A DNA stretch of 64,000 bases from Pseudidiomarina donghaiensis (GCF_900116895.1 NZ_FPCF01000009.1:1-64000), one strand, 5' to 3'. Positions 15,854 through 25,936 are shown, counted from the stretch's first letter. The notes: generated from the letters alone by a model not told the origin. Made by a program: numbers and translations.

Positions 15854-16567
15854 CTAAAAACGCTTAGAAATAGCCACTTGCCACGACTGCGGCAAACGCG
15901 ACAGAAACTTCAAAAACAAACCAAAAGTGGTGGGAAAGGTAATGTCCGTCGATTTTTTCTGAATGCCTTTGATAATTCGCTCAGCAGCAAATTCAACCGA
16001 TACACGCATTGGCATTTCAAAATCGTTCGCGTCGGTCATTGGCGTTTCGACAAAACCTGGTGATACGGTTTGCACCACGATGCCACGCGGCGCTAGGTCA
16101 ACCTGCAAACTACGCGCGATATATTGAATAGCAGCTTTAGAGCCGCCGTACGCTTCTGCCCGTGTAAAGGGCAGTAACCGCGCCGTACTGCCAACGAACA
16201 CCAGTTGTGAGCCACTTTTCAAATTCGGCAATACCGCTTCAACGCAGCGCATCATGCCAAACACATTGACGTCGAAGACACGTTCAAACATCGCAGCTTC
16301 AAAGCGCTCTATGTCGACATACTCGCACACGCCTGCCGAGAGAATCACCAGATCTAAGTTGGTAAACGTACTTAACGTCTGCTGCGTTTGATCGGCGTCG
16401 CTAACATCGAGGCGTACGCCAGCAATCTGCTTTGGATACAACGCTTCAAGTTCAGCCAACGCGTCGGAATTTCGCCCACAGGCAATGACCGTATGGCCTT
16501 GCTGGGCATAACTTAACGCGACTTGTTTGCCAATACCTGAAGTTGCGCCGGTAATTAAAATATTCAT
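15854..16567 (-). CDS. Short-chain dehydrogenase/reductase
   Basis: A 237-aa SDR. It has the cofactor motif NILITGATSGIGKQVALSYA (TGxxxGxG, residues 6-13), ILSAGVCEY in place of the NNAG strand, and catalytic Ser in FVGSTARLLPF. The Tyr/Lys pair is in AYGGSKAAIQYIARSL (YxxxK). VSPGFVETPMT follows as in classical SDRs. The substrate is unknown. It overlaps the NTF2-like gene stop by 4 nt (ATGA) and belongs to the photolyase operon. Confidence 0.87.
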   Translation of the reverse strand: MNILITGATSGIGKQVALSYAQQGHTVIACGRNSDALAELEALYPKQIAGVRLDVSDADQTQQTLSTFTNLDLVILSAGVCEYVDIERFEAAMFERVFDVNVFGMMRCVEAVLPNLKSGSQLVFVGSTARLLPFTRAEAYGGSKAAIQYIARSLQVDLAPRGIVVQTVSPGFVETPMTDANDFEMPMRVSVEFAAERIIKGIQKKSTDITFPTTFGLFLKFLSRLPQSWQVAISKRF

Positions 16568-17004
16568 GACGATTTAACTCGCGTTTTGATTTTTTCAATC
16601 ACATAGCCAAGTACCGGCACATGCTCGTACAACATTGCACCGGCGTCGTAATAATCGGTTTGCTGGTAAATTTTGTCTTCGGCAAGTTTTAAATGGCTGG
16701 TGCCCGGCACGATTATTTCGCGCCCCTGTGCGAGCTTCGGATGCTTTAAGCGCATTTGCCAAGTCACAAACACATCATCGCCCTGCCGAGCGCGCTCCGC
16801 AAACGCAAAGTGACAATAATCAATGCCCTTGATGGTGTTTAAAAAGTACTGTTTCAGGTTATCTAACCCTTCAACATGATGCAGAGGGTCAGTAAAGGTC
16901 ACATCATCGGTATAGAGATCACCGAGTGCTTCAATACTTTGTTGGTCAAGATTGTCATACAACCGAATTAACTCATCTACAATATCTGCAACATGACTTG
17001 ACAT
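16564..17004 (-). CDS. NTF2/SnoaL-like protein
   Basis: A 146-aa protein with the small cone-like NTF2 fold pattern: LIRLYDNLDQQSIEALGDLY, DDVTFTDPLHHVEGLDNLKQY and the strand-rich DVFVTWQMRLKHPKL. Members are usually ligand-binding proteins or isomerases; no catalytic assignment is possible. TCCGGAGGGAATC just before the ATG is a good ribosome site, 22 nt after the phrB stop. It is coupled to the SDR by an ATGA overlap. Confidence 0.8.
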   Translation of the reverse strand: MSSHVADIVDELIRLYDNLDQQSIEALGDLYTDDVTFTDPLHHVEGLDNLKQYFLNTIKGIDYCHFAFAERARQGDDVFVTWQMRLKHPKLAQGREIIVPGTSHLKLAEDKIYQQTDYYDAGAMLYEHVPVLGYVIEKIKTRVKSS

Positions 17005-17026
17005 GATTCCCTCCGGACAAATTCAG

Positions 17027-18436
17027 CTAAAGTGATTTAAACGCTGCTAACACGCGTTCTCGTGCCTGTTTATGGTCAACCATAGGCTGTGGGTAGTCCG
17101 TTCGTCCCTGTTGTTTTAACCAGTTGCCCGGCGCATGAATGTGTTTCGCCGGACAGTCTTTTAACTCATTCACCCATTTACGAATATAACTTCCGTCAGG
17201 ATCAAACTTTTCGCTCTGCAAGGTCGGGTTAAACACCCGAAAATACGGCGCGGCATCGGTACCCGTTGATGCACTCCACTGCCAACCACCGTTGTTTGCA
17301 GCAAAACTGCCGTCGATTAGGTTTTGCATAAAAAAGCGCTCGCCCCAGCGCCAATCAATGAGTAAGTCTTTCACCAAAAAATGCGCAACAATCATGCGCA
17401 CACGATTATGCATCCAGCCCTCTGCCGCTAATTGACGCATTCCAGCATCTACTAGCGGAAAGCCCGTTTTACCGTCACACCAGCGCTGAAAGCCTTCGTT
17501 ATCTTGGCGCCATTGCATAGCGTCAGTGTGGCGCAAAAATGCGTGCCCATAACTTAAGCGTGGCACATGGTGCATAAGGTGCGAGTAAAACTCGCGCCAA
17601 ATAAGCTCGGTAAGCCAAGTGTCAGCGCCTTTGTCCAAGCCAAAGGGAAAGGTTGGGCTTAACTCAGATAACACGGCAGCGGCCTGCCACGGCGACAACA
17701 GCCCTATTTCCCAATACGCTGATAAACGCGACGTACTGTCTAGAGCGGGCATATCGCGTTCTGCTGCATAGTGCGAACTTTGGTTGTTCACATAATCGCG
17801 CAGCACTTGCTGGGCATTGGCTTCACCTACTGCCCAAGCCGATGAGTCACGACGCGGGTAGTCAATTTCAGGAATGGTTGCCGGCTTAGCGGCCGCGCGC
17901 TTCGGTAATGGTGCACTGCGCGGCACCCCATGCTGCGCCACATAATCGCGCCAAGCCCGCGCAAACGGCGTAAACTTCTGATAAACCTGACCGCTTTGGG
18001 TGGTCACCACCGGCGGCACAATGACACTACCATGATGCACCTTCAGGGCCACCTGCATAAGCTGTAACACACCCTGCACAGCGCGATCGCGCCGTTGCTC
18101 ATGCACTGGGTATTCAGCATTAATATGCACTTGGGTGAGTCCGTGCTGCTCAGCAAAACGTTTCACCGATTTACCGGCGGTACGCCAACTATCAATGACC
18201 TCTATGTGCAGCAGAACGCCCTGCTCGGCGGCTTCAACCACAAAAGCTTCTAACTGGCGTACATATAAATCCCATTTTATGGGCGCCCAGTCATGCTCAT
18301 CCATTTGGGCCGGGCATATCAGCAACAATGCTGGAATACACCGCTGCTCGCCATTCACTTCGCTGGCCGCAGCCAACGCGGGGTTTGCGCTAAGGCGCAA
18401 GTCGTTGCGCAACCAAACACCGGCATAGTCACTCAT
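17027..18436 (-). CDS. phrB: Deoxyribodipyrimidine photolyase (CPD class I)
   Basis: A 469-aa protein of normal photolyase length. The N-terminal antenna domain starts YAGVWLRNDLRLSANPALAA. The FAD-binding C-terminal domain has TWLTELIWREFYSHLMHHVP, then GFPLVDAGMRQLAAEGWMHN, and NNGGWQWSASTGTDAAPYF. It repairs UV cyclobutane dimers with blue light. Its ATG overlaps the DUF523/DUF1722 stop by 4 nt. The predicted ECF promoter at 19398-19426 would place it under the ChrR-controlled sigma factor, consistent with light or singlet-oxygen response. Confidence 0.95.
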   Translation of the reverse strand: MSDYAGVWLRNDLRLSANPALAAASEVNGEQRCIPALLLICPAQMDEHDWAPIKWDLYVRQLEAFVVEAAEQGVLLHIEVIDSWRTAGKSVKRFAEQHGLTQVHINAEYPVHEQRRDRAVQGVLQLMQVALKVHHGSVIVPPVVTTQSGQVYQKFTPFARAWRDYVAQHGVPRSAPLPKRAAAKPATIPEIDYPRRDSSAWAVGEANAQQVLRDYVNNQSSHYAAERDMPALDSTSRLSAYWEIGLLSPWQAAAVLSELSPTFPFGLDKGADTWLTELIWREFYSHLMHHVPRLSYGHAFLRHTDAMQWRQDNEGFQRWCDGKTGFPLVDAGMRQLAAEGWMHNRVRMIVAHFLVKDLLIDWRWGERFFMQNLIDGSFAANNGGWQWSASTGTDAAPYFRVFNPTLQSEKFDPDGSYIRKWVNELKDCPAKHIHAPGNWLKQQGRTDYPQPMVDHKQARERVLAAFKSL

Positions 18437-19368
18437 AGCGCATACCTTAGTTTTAAGTCAGCTGGGTACGGGTTCAAATAGCGCTGGCCCTGCAAATAGT
18501 CGTTGGGAAACTCGCGCAAATAATGGCGTAACAAGGTCAACGGCGCCAACAAAGGCTGCACGCCGTCGTGATAGTCCATAATGAGTGTGCTAAGTTCTGC
18601 TTTTTGATCTTTGTTTAAATGGTTACCAAAGTAGCCTTGAATATGCTGCAACACATTGGTGTGATTGGCTCGTGTTGCGGGCTGCCCAAGTGCTGCCATA
18701 ATGCCTTCGATGTATTGCTTCGCAAAATTTTCGTCTAGTTGCTGCTGATCAGCTAGTTGCCGGCCAAGCGCACGATACTGCTGTTGATTATGCGCCAGTA
18801 GCAACAGCTTCAGTTCCGTATGAAACGCTAATACATCGGCCTTCTTTAGCGGCCGCGGCAACTGCTGCCAGGCGTGATAAACGAACACGCGCATGACAAA
18901 GTTTTCGCGCAAAGGCGCGTCATTTAAGCGGCCGTCCTCTTCTAACGGCAACGCTGGGTGTAACTCACGTAACCGGCGCACAAAAATACCTTGGGCTTCT
19001 TTTTTGGCGTAGCCGGTGGCTGGGTCGTATAACTTTACCCGCTCCATACCGCAACTCGGCGACTTGGCACATAAAACGTAACCACTTAATTGGCGTAAAT
19101 GAGGTTGTGCTTTATCGGCAAACTGACTCAATTGCTCAGTCACATCAGCACCGGTTTTCGGCACCACTGCGCGTACTTCACCGGCGTGATTCTCTAACCG
19201 AATGGTCGGCCGCGGCACTGGCATGCCAATGCCCACTTCTGGGCACAACTTCACGAACTCAACATGCCGAATCAGTTCATCAGCACAAAACGCTGAGCGT
19301 TTATGGCCGCCGTCAAAGCGTACCTCGTCCCCTAACAAACACGCGCTAATTCCTACTTTTATGGTCAC
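18433..19368 (-). CDS. DUF523 + DUF1722 (YbgA-like) protein
   Basis: A two-domain protein of 311 aa from GTG 19368. DUF523 has VGISACLLGDEVRFDGGHKR, KLCPEVGIGMPVPRPTIRL and AKSPSCGMERVKL, with conserved Cys. DUF1722 (YbgA) follows from about residue 170 (FHTELKLLLLAHNQQQYRAL, LLAPLTLLRHYLREFP, YLNPYP). The GTG has AAAGGAG seven bases upstream, whereas ATG 19395 lies upstream of the likely transcription start. The family is often next to photolyase genes; function is unknown, though a role linked to thiouridine or DNA repair has been suggested. Confidence 0.88.
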   Translation of the reverse strand: MTIKVGISACLLGDEVRFDGGHKRSAFCADELIRHVEFVKLCPEVGIGMPVPRPTIRLENHAGEVRAVVPKTGADVTEQLSQFADKAQPHLRQLSGYVLCAKSPSCGMERVKLYDPATGYAKKEAQGIFVRRLRELHPALPLEEDGRLNDAPLRENFVMRVFVYHAWQQLPRPLKKADVLAFHTELKLLLLAHNQQQYRALGRQLADQQQLDENFAKQYIEGIMAALGQPATRANHTNVLQHIQGYFGNHLNKDQKAELSTLIMDYHDGVQPLLAPLTLLRHYLREFPNDYLQGQRYLNPYPADLKLRYAL

Positions 19369-19397
19369 CGCTTTGCTCCTTTTAAATCGTTCCATTG

Positions 19398-19426
19398 AAT
19401 TACGTATTCTATTGCAGTTTAGATTG
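19398..19426 (-). promoter_or_regulatory. Candidate ECF (ChrR-sigma) promoter of the photolyase operon
   Basis: On the minus strand: CAATC, 17 nt, then CGTAATT. The same layout (TGATC, 17 nt, CGTAATT) stands before the ECF sigma gene at 20137-20165. TGATCC-type -35 boxes are known for ChrR-controlled sigma factors; the -10 assignment rests on the match of the two sites. Transcription would begin near 19391, about 23 nt before the GTG. Confidence 0.5.
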
Positions 19427-19527
19427 ACGAAAAGTCAAAGAATTTTCCATAAATCTGATCATGTATGAATCCATTTCTGTTGCCACCGCGTAACCTCTTG
19501 CATGATGACTCAAAAGGTACGGTAAAG

Positions 19528-20139
19528 ATGACTGATCGGCTGACAGACGCCCACTTAAATATGCCGCTTTTCCCGCTGTCTGGGCACGTATTGCCGGGCG
19601 GCACCATGCGTTTGCGCATTTTCGAGCCGCGTTACATTCGTATGGTGAAAGAAGCCTGCAACGGTACCTCTTGTAACCCTATTGGCATGTGTATGTTGAA
19701 TGACCAAGGTCAAGTTGACAACAATACGCACATACACCCTATTGGCACCGCGGTGACTATTGTTGATTTTGAGCAGCTAAAAGACGGCTTGCTTGGTATT
19801 ACCGTGGCTGGTCAAGGTTTGTTTAAAGTGCAACAAATTGAGGTGCAAGACGACGGCCTGCGTGTTGGCCATGTGTGTCGCTTAAGCGGTTGGGCACCGC
19901 AGCCGCTTGCTGAGCAAGACCAGTTTTTGGCCACCCAGCTTGAAGAAATTTATAAAACCTACCCCGAGCTGGCCGTTGAGTACTGTACAGAGGATTTGCA
20001 GCAAGCAGATTGGGTATGCTTGCGGTGGCTAGAGATACTTCCAATTTCTGCAACTGCAAAACAGGAGCTTTTGCAACACGATGACTGCAATGCGGCGCTC
20101 GAATTTTTACGAGATTTAGTCCTAGAAAGTAAACAATGA
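19528..20139 (+). CDS. LON N-terminal-domain protein
   Basis: A 203-aa protein starting MTDRLTDAHLNMPLFPLSGH. It matches the LON substrate-binding domain (MPLFPLSGHVLPGGTMRLRI, FEPRYIRMVKEA, GTAVTIVDFEQLKDGLLGIT). There is no ATPase or protease part, so it is one of the stand-alone LON-domain proteins of unclear function. It is divergent from the photolyase operon. Its TGA stop overlaps the predicted -35 box of the sigma-gene promoter, so the two are tightly packed. Earlier start ATG 19465 adds a non-conserved tail. Confidence 0.82.
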   Translation: MTDRLTDAHLNMPLFPLSGHVLPGGTMRLRIFEPRYIRMVKEACNGTSCNPIGMCMLNDQGQVDNNTHIHPIGTAVTIVDFEQLKDGLLGITVAGQGLFKVQQIEVQDDGLRVGHVCRLSGWAPQPLAEQDQFLATQLEEIYKTYPELAVEYCTEDLQQADWVCLRWLEILPISATAKQELLQHDDCNAALEFLRDLVLESKQ

Positions 20140-20165
20140 TCCGTTTCAACTTATGCTGCGTAATT
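20137..20165 (+). promoter_or_regulatory. Candidate ECF (ChrR-sigma) autoregulatory promoter
   Basis: TGATCC at 20137-20142 and CGTAATT at 20159-20165 (17 nt between TGATC and CGTAATT). It matches the element before the photolyase operon in sequence and spacing. It lies about 55 nt before the sigma-factor ATG. Autoregulation by ChrR-type sigma factors is established for the family; the exact site here is inferred. Confidence 0.55.
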
Positions 20166-20218
20166 AAGCCTAAGTATCGGAAAGTTCAGGTTGTATAAAT
20201 CGGTGAGTATAGACTACT

Positions 20219-20839
20219 ATGCAAACAGTAATAACACAGACTAAAAAACGAGAAACTATGCCCCCTGCGCAGCCGGATAATGCCGAACATGCTGCCGAAT
20301 TACTCGCGAAAGTAGCTTCAGAGCAATCGCGGGCCGCTTTTAGTGAGTTATTTCGCTATTTTGCGCCACGTTTGCAAGCCTATGCCACGCGCCAATTTGG
20401 TAACGAACAAACCGCCATGGACTTGGTGCAAGAAACCATGAGCAATGTGTGGCACAAAGCCCATCTGTTTAAACCCGATCGTGGTTCTGCTGCGACTTGG
20501 ATTTTTACCATTGCCAGAAACATTCGGTTTGATTTTTTGCGCAAGAACAAGCACCGCCAGTACGACTTAAGTGCTGACGATTTGTGGCCGGTTCTTGCCG
20601 AAACCAATGACTCGCTTGATGACGATTATGCATTGGACGACGATTTGCTGTTGCAACAGCTGTCCGTATTTTGTGAACAGCTACCAAACGCCCAGCGTAC
20701 CGTTATTGAGCTGATTTACATTGAAGGGAAATCTCAGCAGGAAGTCGCGGATGCACTTCAGATTCCGTTGGGTACTGTGAAATCACGAACCCGTTTAGCC
20801 TTACAGAAGTTGAAAGAGTTGATAAAGCACGATGATTAA
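20219..20839 (+). CDS. ECF RNA polymerase sigma factor (ChrR-partner type)
   Basis: A 206-aa ECF sigma factor. Region 2 is AFSELFRYFAPRLQAYATRQ, then DLVQETMSNVWHKAHLF and TWIFTIARNIRFDFLRKN. Region 4 is LPNAQRTVIELIYIEGKSQQ, then EVADALQIPLGTVKSRTRLA. A later ATG at 20258 (MPPAQPDN) is an alternative start. Its stop overlaps the chrR ATG by 8 nt. Together with ChrR it forms the pair that answers singlet oxygen in Rhodobacter and relatives, and it probably drives the photolyase operon. Confidence 0.92.
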   Translation: MQTVITQTKKRETMPPAQPDNAEHAAELLAKVASEQSRAAFSELFRYFAPRLQAYATRQFGNEQTAMDLVQETMSNVWHKAHLFKPDRGSAATWIFTIARNIRFDFLRKNKHRQYDLSADDLWPVLAETNDSLDDDYALDDDLLLQQLSVFCEQLPNAQRTVIELIYIEGKSQQEVADALQIPLGTVKSRTRLALQKLKELIKHDD

Positions 20840-21509
20840 ATTCCATCCTTCAGAGCAGCACTTGGTGCTATATACCGCTGGTGAATTGAGTCCTGCCATG
20901 TTGATGATGGTAGGCACCCACGTTGATATGTGCTCACATTGCCAAGCTCATGTACGCGACATTGAACAGCAATTAGCGCGTAAACTGTTTGGCGATGTTG
21001 AAAAGCAACCTGTGGAACGAAATAGCTCGCTTGATGAGCAAGCCATGCTACAAGCTATTTTCAACTCACAGCCAGCTACTGAAACTGGGGTTGTTGCGGC
21101 AAATGACAGCCTATACCTTGAAGGGAATCACTTTAAGCTACCCGCAACCCTTGCGCGCAATTCGCACCGCATTGGCGACTGGAGCCGCTTGCCAGGCAAA
21201 TTGTGGCGTGCACCGGTAACTGTTGGCGGCGAAGAAATGCTTAACTTCATCTACATGGCGGAAAACGCGAGCTTACCTGAGCACACCCACAAAGGTAACG
21301 AAGCAACCTTAGTGGTCAACGGTGTGTTTAACGATGAGAATAACGAGTATCGTGACGGTGACTTTGTGTTGCTAGATAACCACCACAAGCACTCGCCAGC
21401 AACGCAAAACGAAGATTGTTTAACGCTTGCAGCACTTGAAGGCCCACTACACTTTACCTCAGGCCTTAGCCGATTGCTGAACCCGTTTAGTAGCTTATTC
21501 TTTAAATAG
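20832..21509 (+). CDS. chrR: ChrR-type zinc anti-sigma factor with cupin domain
   Basis: A 225-aa two-domain anti-sigma factor. The N-terminal zinc site is H5, H30, C34 and C37 (GTHVDMCSHC), as in Rhodobacter ChrR. The C-terminal cupin begins around residue 110 and has SLPEHTHKGNEATLVVNGVF, with His/Glu metal ligands, and a later HSPATQ. In the family the cupin senses singlet oxygen and the N-terminal domain binds the sigma factor. ATGATTAA overlap with the sigma gene indicates coupled translation. A bidirectional terminator follows. Confidence 0.92.
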   Translation: MIKFHPSEQHLVLYTAGELSPAMLMMVGTHVDMCSHCQAHVRDIEQQLARKLFGDVEKQPVERNSSLDEQAMLQAIFNSQPATETGVVAANDSLYLEGNHFKLPATLARNSHRIGDWSRLPGKLWRAPVTVGGEEMLNFIYMAENASLPEHTHKGNEATLVVNGVFNDENNEYRDGDFVLLDNHHKHSPATQNEDCLTLAALEGPLHFTSGLSRLLNPFSSLFFK

Positions 21510-21536
21510 AAAGCCTAAATAGAAAGCTTAAATGAT

Positions 21537-21565
21537 AAAAAAGCCGCTCAATGAGCGGCTTTTTT
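21537..21565. terminator. Bidirectional terminator between chrR and ihfA
   Basis: AAGCCGCTC and GAGCGGCTT pair around loop AAT, flanked by A on the left and T on the right, so it can stop transcripts from both converging genes. Confidence 0.85.
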
Positions 21566-21567
21566 AA

Positions 21568-21864
21568 TTAATCAGCAACTTTTGCCTGACTAACGCGTTG
21601 TTTCAGCTTTTGCCCTGGACGGAATGTCACCACCCGTCGCGCAGAAATTGGAATATCTTCGCCGGTTTTAGGATTACGGCCTGGACGTTGGTTTTTAGTT
21701 CGTAATTCAAAATTACCGAAACCCGAAAGTTTCACTTCCTCACCACTTTCCAGTGCTCGTCGAATTTCCTCAAAGAAGTTTTCGACCAGATCTTTCGCAT
21801 CGCGTTTATTTAAGCCAAATTTCTCAAACAAATGCTCTGCCATTTCTGCTTTGGTCAGCGCCAT
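21568..21864 (-). CDS. ihfA: Integration host factor subunit alpha
   Basis: A 98-aa DNA-bending protein of the HU/IHF family: [40 protein letters not shown], and the DNA-contacting arm [20 protein letters not shown]. Length and the position directly behind pheT (3 nt after its stop) are as in E. coli, so it is the alpha subunit rather than beta. Confidence 0.97.
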   Translation of the reverse strand: MALTKAEMAEHLFEKFGLNKRDAKDLVENFFEEIRRALESGEEVKLSGFGNFELRTKNQRPGRNPKTGEDIPISARRVVTFRPGQKLKQRVSQAKVAD

Positions 21865-21867
21865 AGC

Positions 21868-24255
21868 TTACTCCCTTAGGGTTGCCCCGAACTCAGATGT
21901 TAGCATGTCAACAACCGCTGCAACGGCTGTGTTGATTTCACTGTCTTCAAGTGTGCGCTCTGGGTTTTGTAGAATTAACGATAACGCTAAGCTACGGTGA
22001 CCTTCAGTAACGCCAGCCCCTTGATATACATCGAATAAGTTTAGGCTAACTAAGTTGTTTACGCCAATATTTTCAATCGCCGCTAAAATTTCGCCTGCCG
22101 CAATGGTGTCTTTTACCACAATTGCTAAGTCACGACGAATTGACGGATACTTCGACACCGGTTGTGCTTGCGGTACCGCGCGGGCCGAAATAGCCGCAAG
22201 TTCAAGTTCAAATACAAACGTACGACCGTTTAAGCCGAGTTTCTTCTCAAACTGCGGATGCACCGCACCCACATAGCCAACCCGCTTTTCACCACGGAAA
22301 ATAGCGGCTGACTGGCCTGGGTGCAGCGCCGGGTGTTGGTCGGCCACAAAGCGGAACTGGTGTGCCGCGCCAGTTAATGCCAATATGGCTTCAACGTCGC
22401 CTTTAATATCATAAAAATCAACGGCGCGCTCACCGTCAGACCAATGCTCTGGCGCTGCTTTACCGGCCCGAACACCTGCGATCATAGGTTGTTGTACCAC
22501 ACCGTTTTCGGCGTTTTCGTCTGGCAAAAAGCGTAATCCGGTTTCACAAAACGCAAGGCTTTGCTGCTGACGTTTCTGGTTGTGAGCCACAGCACCAATC
22601 AAGCCTGGCCACAAGCTTACGCGCATCGACGACATTTCCACCGAAATTGGGAATGGCAGCGTCAAAGCAGCCGTGTCGTCAAACAATAGCGCTTGGTGTT
22701 TCGGGTCAACAAAACTATAAGTAATCGCTTCTTGATAGCCACGATCAAGCAAGGTGCGCTTGAAGCTAGTCGCTGTCAGCTGTGCTTCTTGACGAGGAAT
22801 CATGCGCAGCTGTGCCGCCGGTGCAGCCGCCTGAATACGGTGGTAACCGTAAATACGCGCTACTTCTTCAATTAAGTCTTCTTCAATGCTGATGTCAAAG
22901 CGGAACGTCGGTACACTAACCTGCCAACCTTCGGCATTTGTGGTTACCGCAAAACCTAAGCGTTGCAAAATCTCGGTCACTTCGTCTGCGGCAATGCTTA
23001 TACCTAATACGCGAGCCAAGCGCTCTGAGCGTAAAGTAACTTGCGCGGCCTGTGGCAACGCAGCATCATCTTTCGCTTCAACAATTGGGCCGGCTTCGCC
23101 GCCACAAATCTCTAGCAATAACGCAGTGGCGCGTTCCATTGCCGTACGTTGTAGTTCTGGGTCAACACCACGCTCATAACGGTGCGAAGCATCGGTGTGT
23201 AAGCCGAAACGACGTGCACGACCAGCGATAGCGTCAGGGCTGAAAAACGCACTTTCTAAAAATACGTTGGTGGTCGCCTCTGTAACACCACTGCCCTCAC
23301 CGCCGAAAATACCGGCCATGGCTAATGGCTTTTGCTCGTCGGCAATCACCAGTACGTCATTTTGTAACACCACTTCGGTGCCATCTAGCAGCGTCAGCTT
23401 TTCGTCGGCATGGGCCATACGCACATGCACAGCACCTTGCAGCTTGTCATTGTCAAACGCATGCATTGGGTGGCCAAGCTCAAGCAGCACGTAGTTGGTA
23501 ATATCAACCACAGGGTCAATGCTACGAATACCGCTACGGCGCAAACGCTCTTGCAGCCACAGTGGCGAGTCTGCCTGCACATTAACGTTGCGCACCACAC
23601 GGCCCAAATAGCGTGGGCATGCAGCTGGCGCATCAAGCACCACGGCACGTTGTTCGTCGGTTGTCGGCGCGACCGCGTCAATAACGGGCGCGGTCACTTC
23701 AATGCGATTTAATACGCCCACTTCACGGGCAATACCGCGAATACCTAAGCAGTCGGCGCGGTTTGGTGTTAAATCTACGTCCAAAACAACGTCGTTTAAG
23801 TCTAAATACTCACGGTAGTCCATGCCCACAGGTGCGTCGGCTGGTAATTCTATAATACCGTCGTGGTCGTCGCTTAGTCCCAACTCAGAGTTTGAGCACA
23901 ACATGCCGTGTGAAGGCTGACCACGTAACTTTGCTTTCTTAATTTTGAAATCGCCCGGCAACACAGCGCCAACCGTGGCAACCGCTACTTTCAGGCCTTG
24001 GCGACAGTTCGGAGCACCACACACAATGGTGGTTGGCTCGTCGGTGCCTAAATTCACTTCGGTTACTTGCAGTTTATCGGCATCTGGGTGCTGCCAGCAT
24101 TTCACCACTTCACCCACAACCACGCCTGAAAACACTTCAGCAACCGGCTCAATGCCGTCTACTTCAAGGCCTGCCATGCTTAATTGCTCTGACAATGCCA
24201 CACTGTCTAATGTTGGATTAACCCAGGTACGTAACCACTGTTCACTAAATTTCAT
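21868..24255 (-). CDS. pheT: Phenylalanyl-tRNA synthetase beta subunit
   Basis: A 795-aa subunit of normal length. It has the N-terminal tRNA-binding domain (VVVGEVVKCWQHPDADKLQV and TIVCGAPNCRQGLKVAVATV). The B3/B4 editing domain has RVVRNVNVQADSPLWLQERL and VDITNYVLLELGHPMHAFD. The C-terminal ferredoxin-fold anticodon-binding domain has QPVSKYPSIRRDLAIVVKD. It forms the alpha2-beta2 PheRS with the pheS product encoded 17 nt upstream. Confidence 0.97.
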   Translation of the reverse strand: MKFSEQWLRTWVNPTLDSVALSEQLSMAGLEVDGIEPVAEVFSGVVVGEVVKCWQHPDADKLQVTEVNLGTDEPTTIVCGAPNCRQGLKVAVATVGAVLPGDFKIKKAKLRGQPSHGMLCSNSELGLSDDHDGIIELPADAPVGMDYREYLDLNDVVLDVDLTPNRADCLGIRGIAREVGVLNRIEVTAPVIDAVAPTTDEQRAVVLDAPAACPRYLGRVVRNVNVQADSPLWLQERLRRSGIRSIDPVVDITNYVLLELGHPMHAFDNDKLQGAVHVRMAHADEKLTLLDGTEVVLQNDVLVIADEQKPLAMAGIFGGEGSGVTEATTNVFLESAFFSPDAIAGRARRFGLHTDASHRYERGVDPELQRTAMERATALLLEICGGEAGPIVEAKDDAALPQAAQVTLRSERLARVLGISIAADEVTEILQRLGFAVTTNAEGWQVSVPTFRFDISIEEDLIEEVARIYGYHRIQAAAPAAQLRMIPRQEAQLTATSFKRTLLDRGYQEAITYSFVDPKHQALLFDDTAALTLPFPISVEMSSMRVSLWPGLIGAVAHNQKRQQQSLAFCETGLRFLPDENAENGVVQQPMIAGVRAGKAAPEHWSDGERAVDFYDIKGDVEAILALTGAAHQFRFVADQHPALHPGQSAAIFRGEKRVGYVGAVHPQFEKKLGLNGRTFVFELELAAISARAVPQAQPVSKYPSIRRDLAIVVKDTIAAGEILAAIENIGVNNLVSLNLFDVYQGAGVTEGHRSLALSLILQNPERTLEDSEINTAVAAVVDMLTSEFGATLRE

Positions 24256-24272
24256 TTGCTAACCTGCGGCTG

Positions 24273-25265
<993 letters not shown>

Positions 25266-25322
25266 TTATGACTCACGCGAATGATTACCAAAAGAAAGTG
25301 CTCAATCATACCGAAAAAGCAT

Positions 25323-25352
25323 AAAAAAAGGGAGCGGTTACGCTCCCTTTTT
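25323..25352 (-). terminator. Terminator or attenuator between rplT and pheS
   Basis: On the minus strand AAAAAGGGAGCG and CGCTCCC followed by eight T pair around loop TAAC. It sits about 25 nt after the rplT stop. In E. coli this place holds the pheM attenuator; here there is no short frame rich in Phe codons, so leader-peptide attenuation is not evident. Confidence 0.8.
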
Positions 25353-25368
25353 CGACATTTCAACTCGC

Positions 25369-25722
25369 TTACAGAGAGCCTTTCGCTTTCTCTACCAGCG
25401 CAGCAAAACCGTTTTGGTCGTGAACTGCGATGTCAGCAAGGATTTTACGATCGATTTCTACAGATGCTTTTTTCAAGCCATTGATAAAGCGGCTGTATGA
25501 CAAACCGTTTTGACGCGCTGCAGCGTTGATACGAACAATCCACAATTGACGGAATTGACGTTTCTTCGCACGGCGGTCACGATATGCATATTGACCAGCT
25601 TTGATAACGGCTTGCTTCGCTACGCGATAAACACGTGAACGAGCACCATAATAACCTTTCGCCTGCTTCAGGACTTTCTTGTGACGCGCACGCGCGATCA
25701 CACCACGTTTTACTCGTGCCAT
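25369..25722 (-). CDS. rplT: 50S ribosomal protein L20
   Basis: A 117-aa basic protein: [60 protein letters not shown], and [21 protein letters not shown]20 binds 23S rRNA and in many bacteria represses its own operon. It follows rpmI by 16 nt. Confidence 0.98.
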   Translation of the reverse strand: MARVKRGVIARARHKKVLKQAKGYYGARSRVYRVAKQAVIKAGQYAYRDRRAKKRQFRQLWIVRINAAARQNGLSYSRFINGLKKASVEIDRKILADIAVHDQNGFAALVEKAKGSL

Positions 25723-25738
25723 TTGCTATCTCCTTCCC

Positions 25739-25936
25739 TTACGCGAATGGTAACATGCGCTGAATTAAGCCAACATCGGCCTCGTGCACCATGCTCTTAG
25801 CGCGCAGGTGACGTTTCCGCTTTGAACTCTTTTTGGTCAGGATGTGACGCAAATGAGACTGTTTACATTTGTAGCCGCCTGAAGCGGTTTTCTTAAAGCG
25901 CTTTGACGCGCTCTTTCTGGATTTCATTTTCGGCAT
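25739..25936 (-). CDS. rpmI: 50S ribosomal protein L35
   Basis: A 65-aa basic protein: [20 protein letters not shown], then [20 protein letters not shown]. Length and position between infC and rplT are canonical. Confidence 0.98.
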   Translation of the reverse strand: MPKMKSRKSASKRFKKTASGGYKCKQSHLRHILTKKSSKRKRHLRAKSMVHEADVGLIQRMLPFA

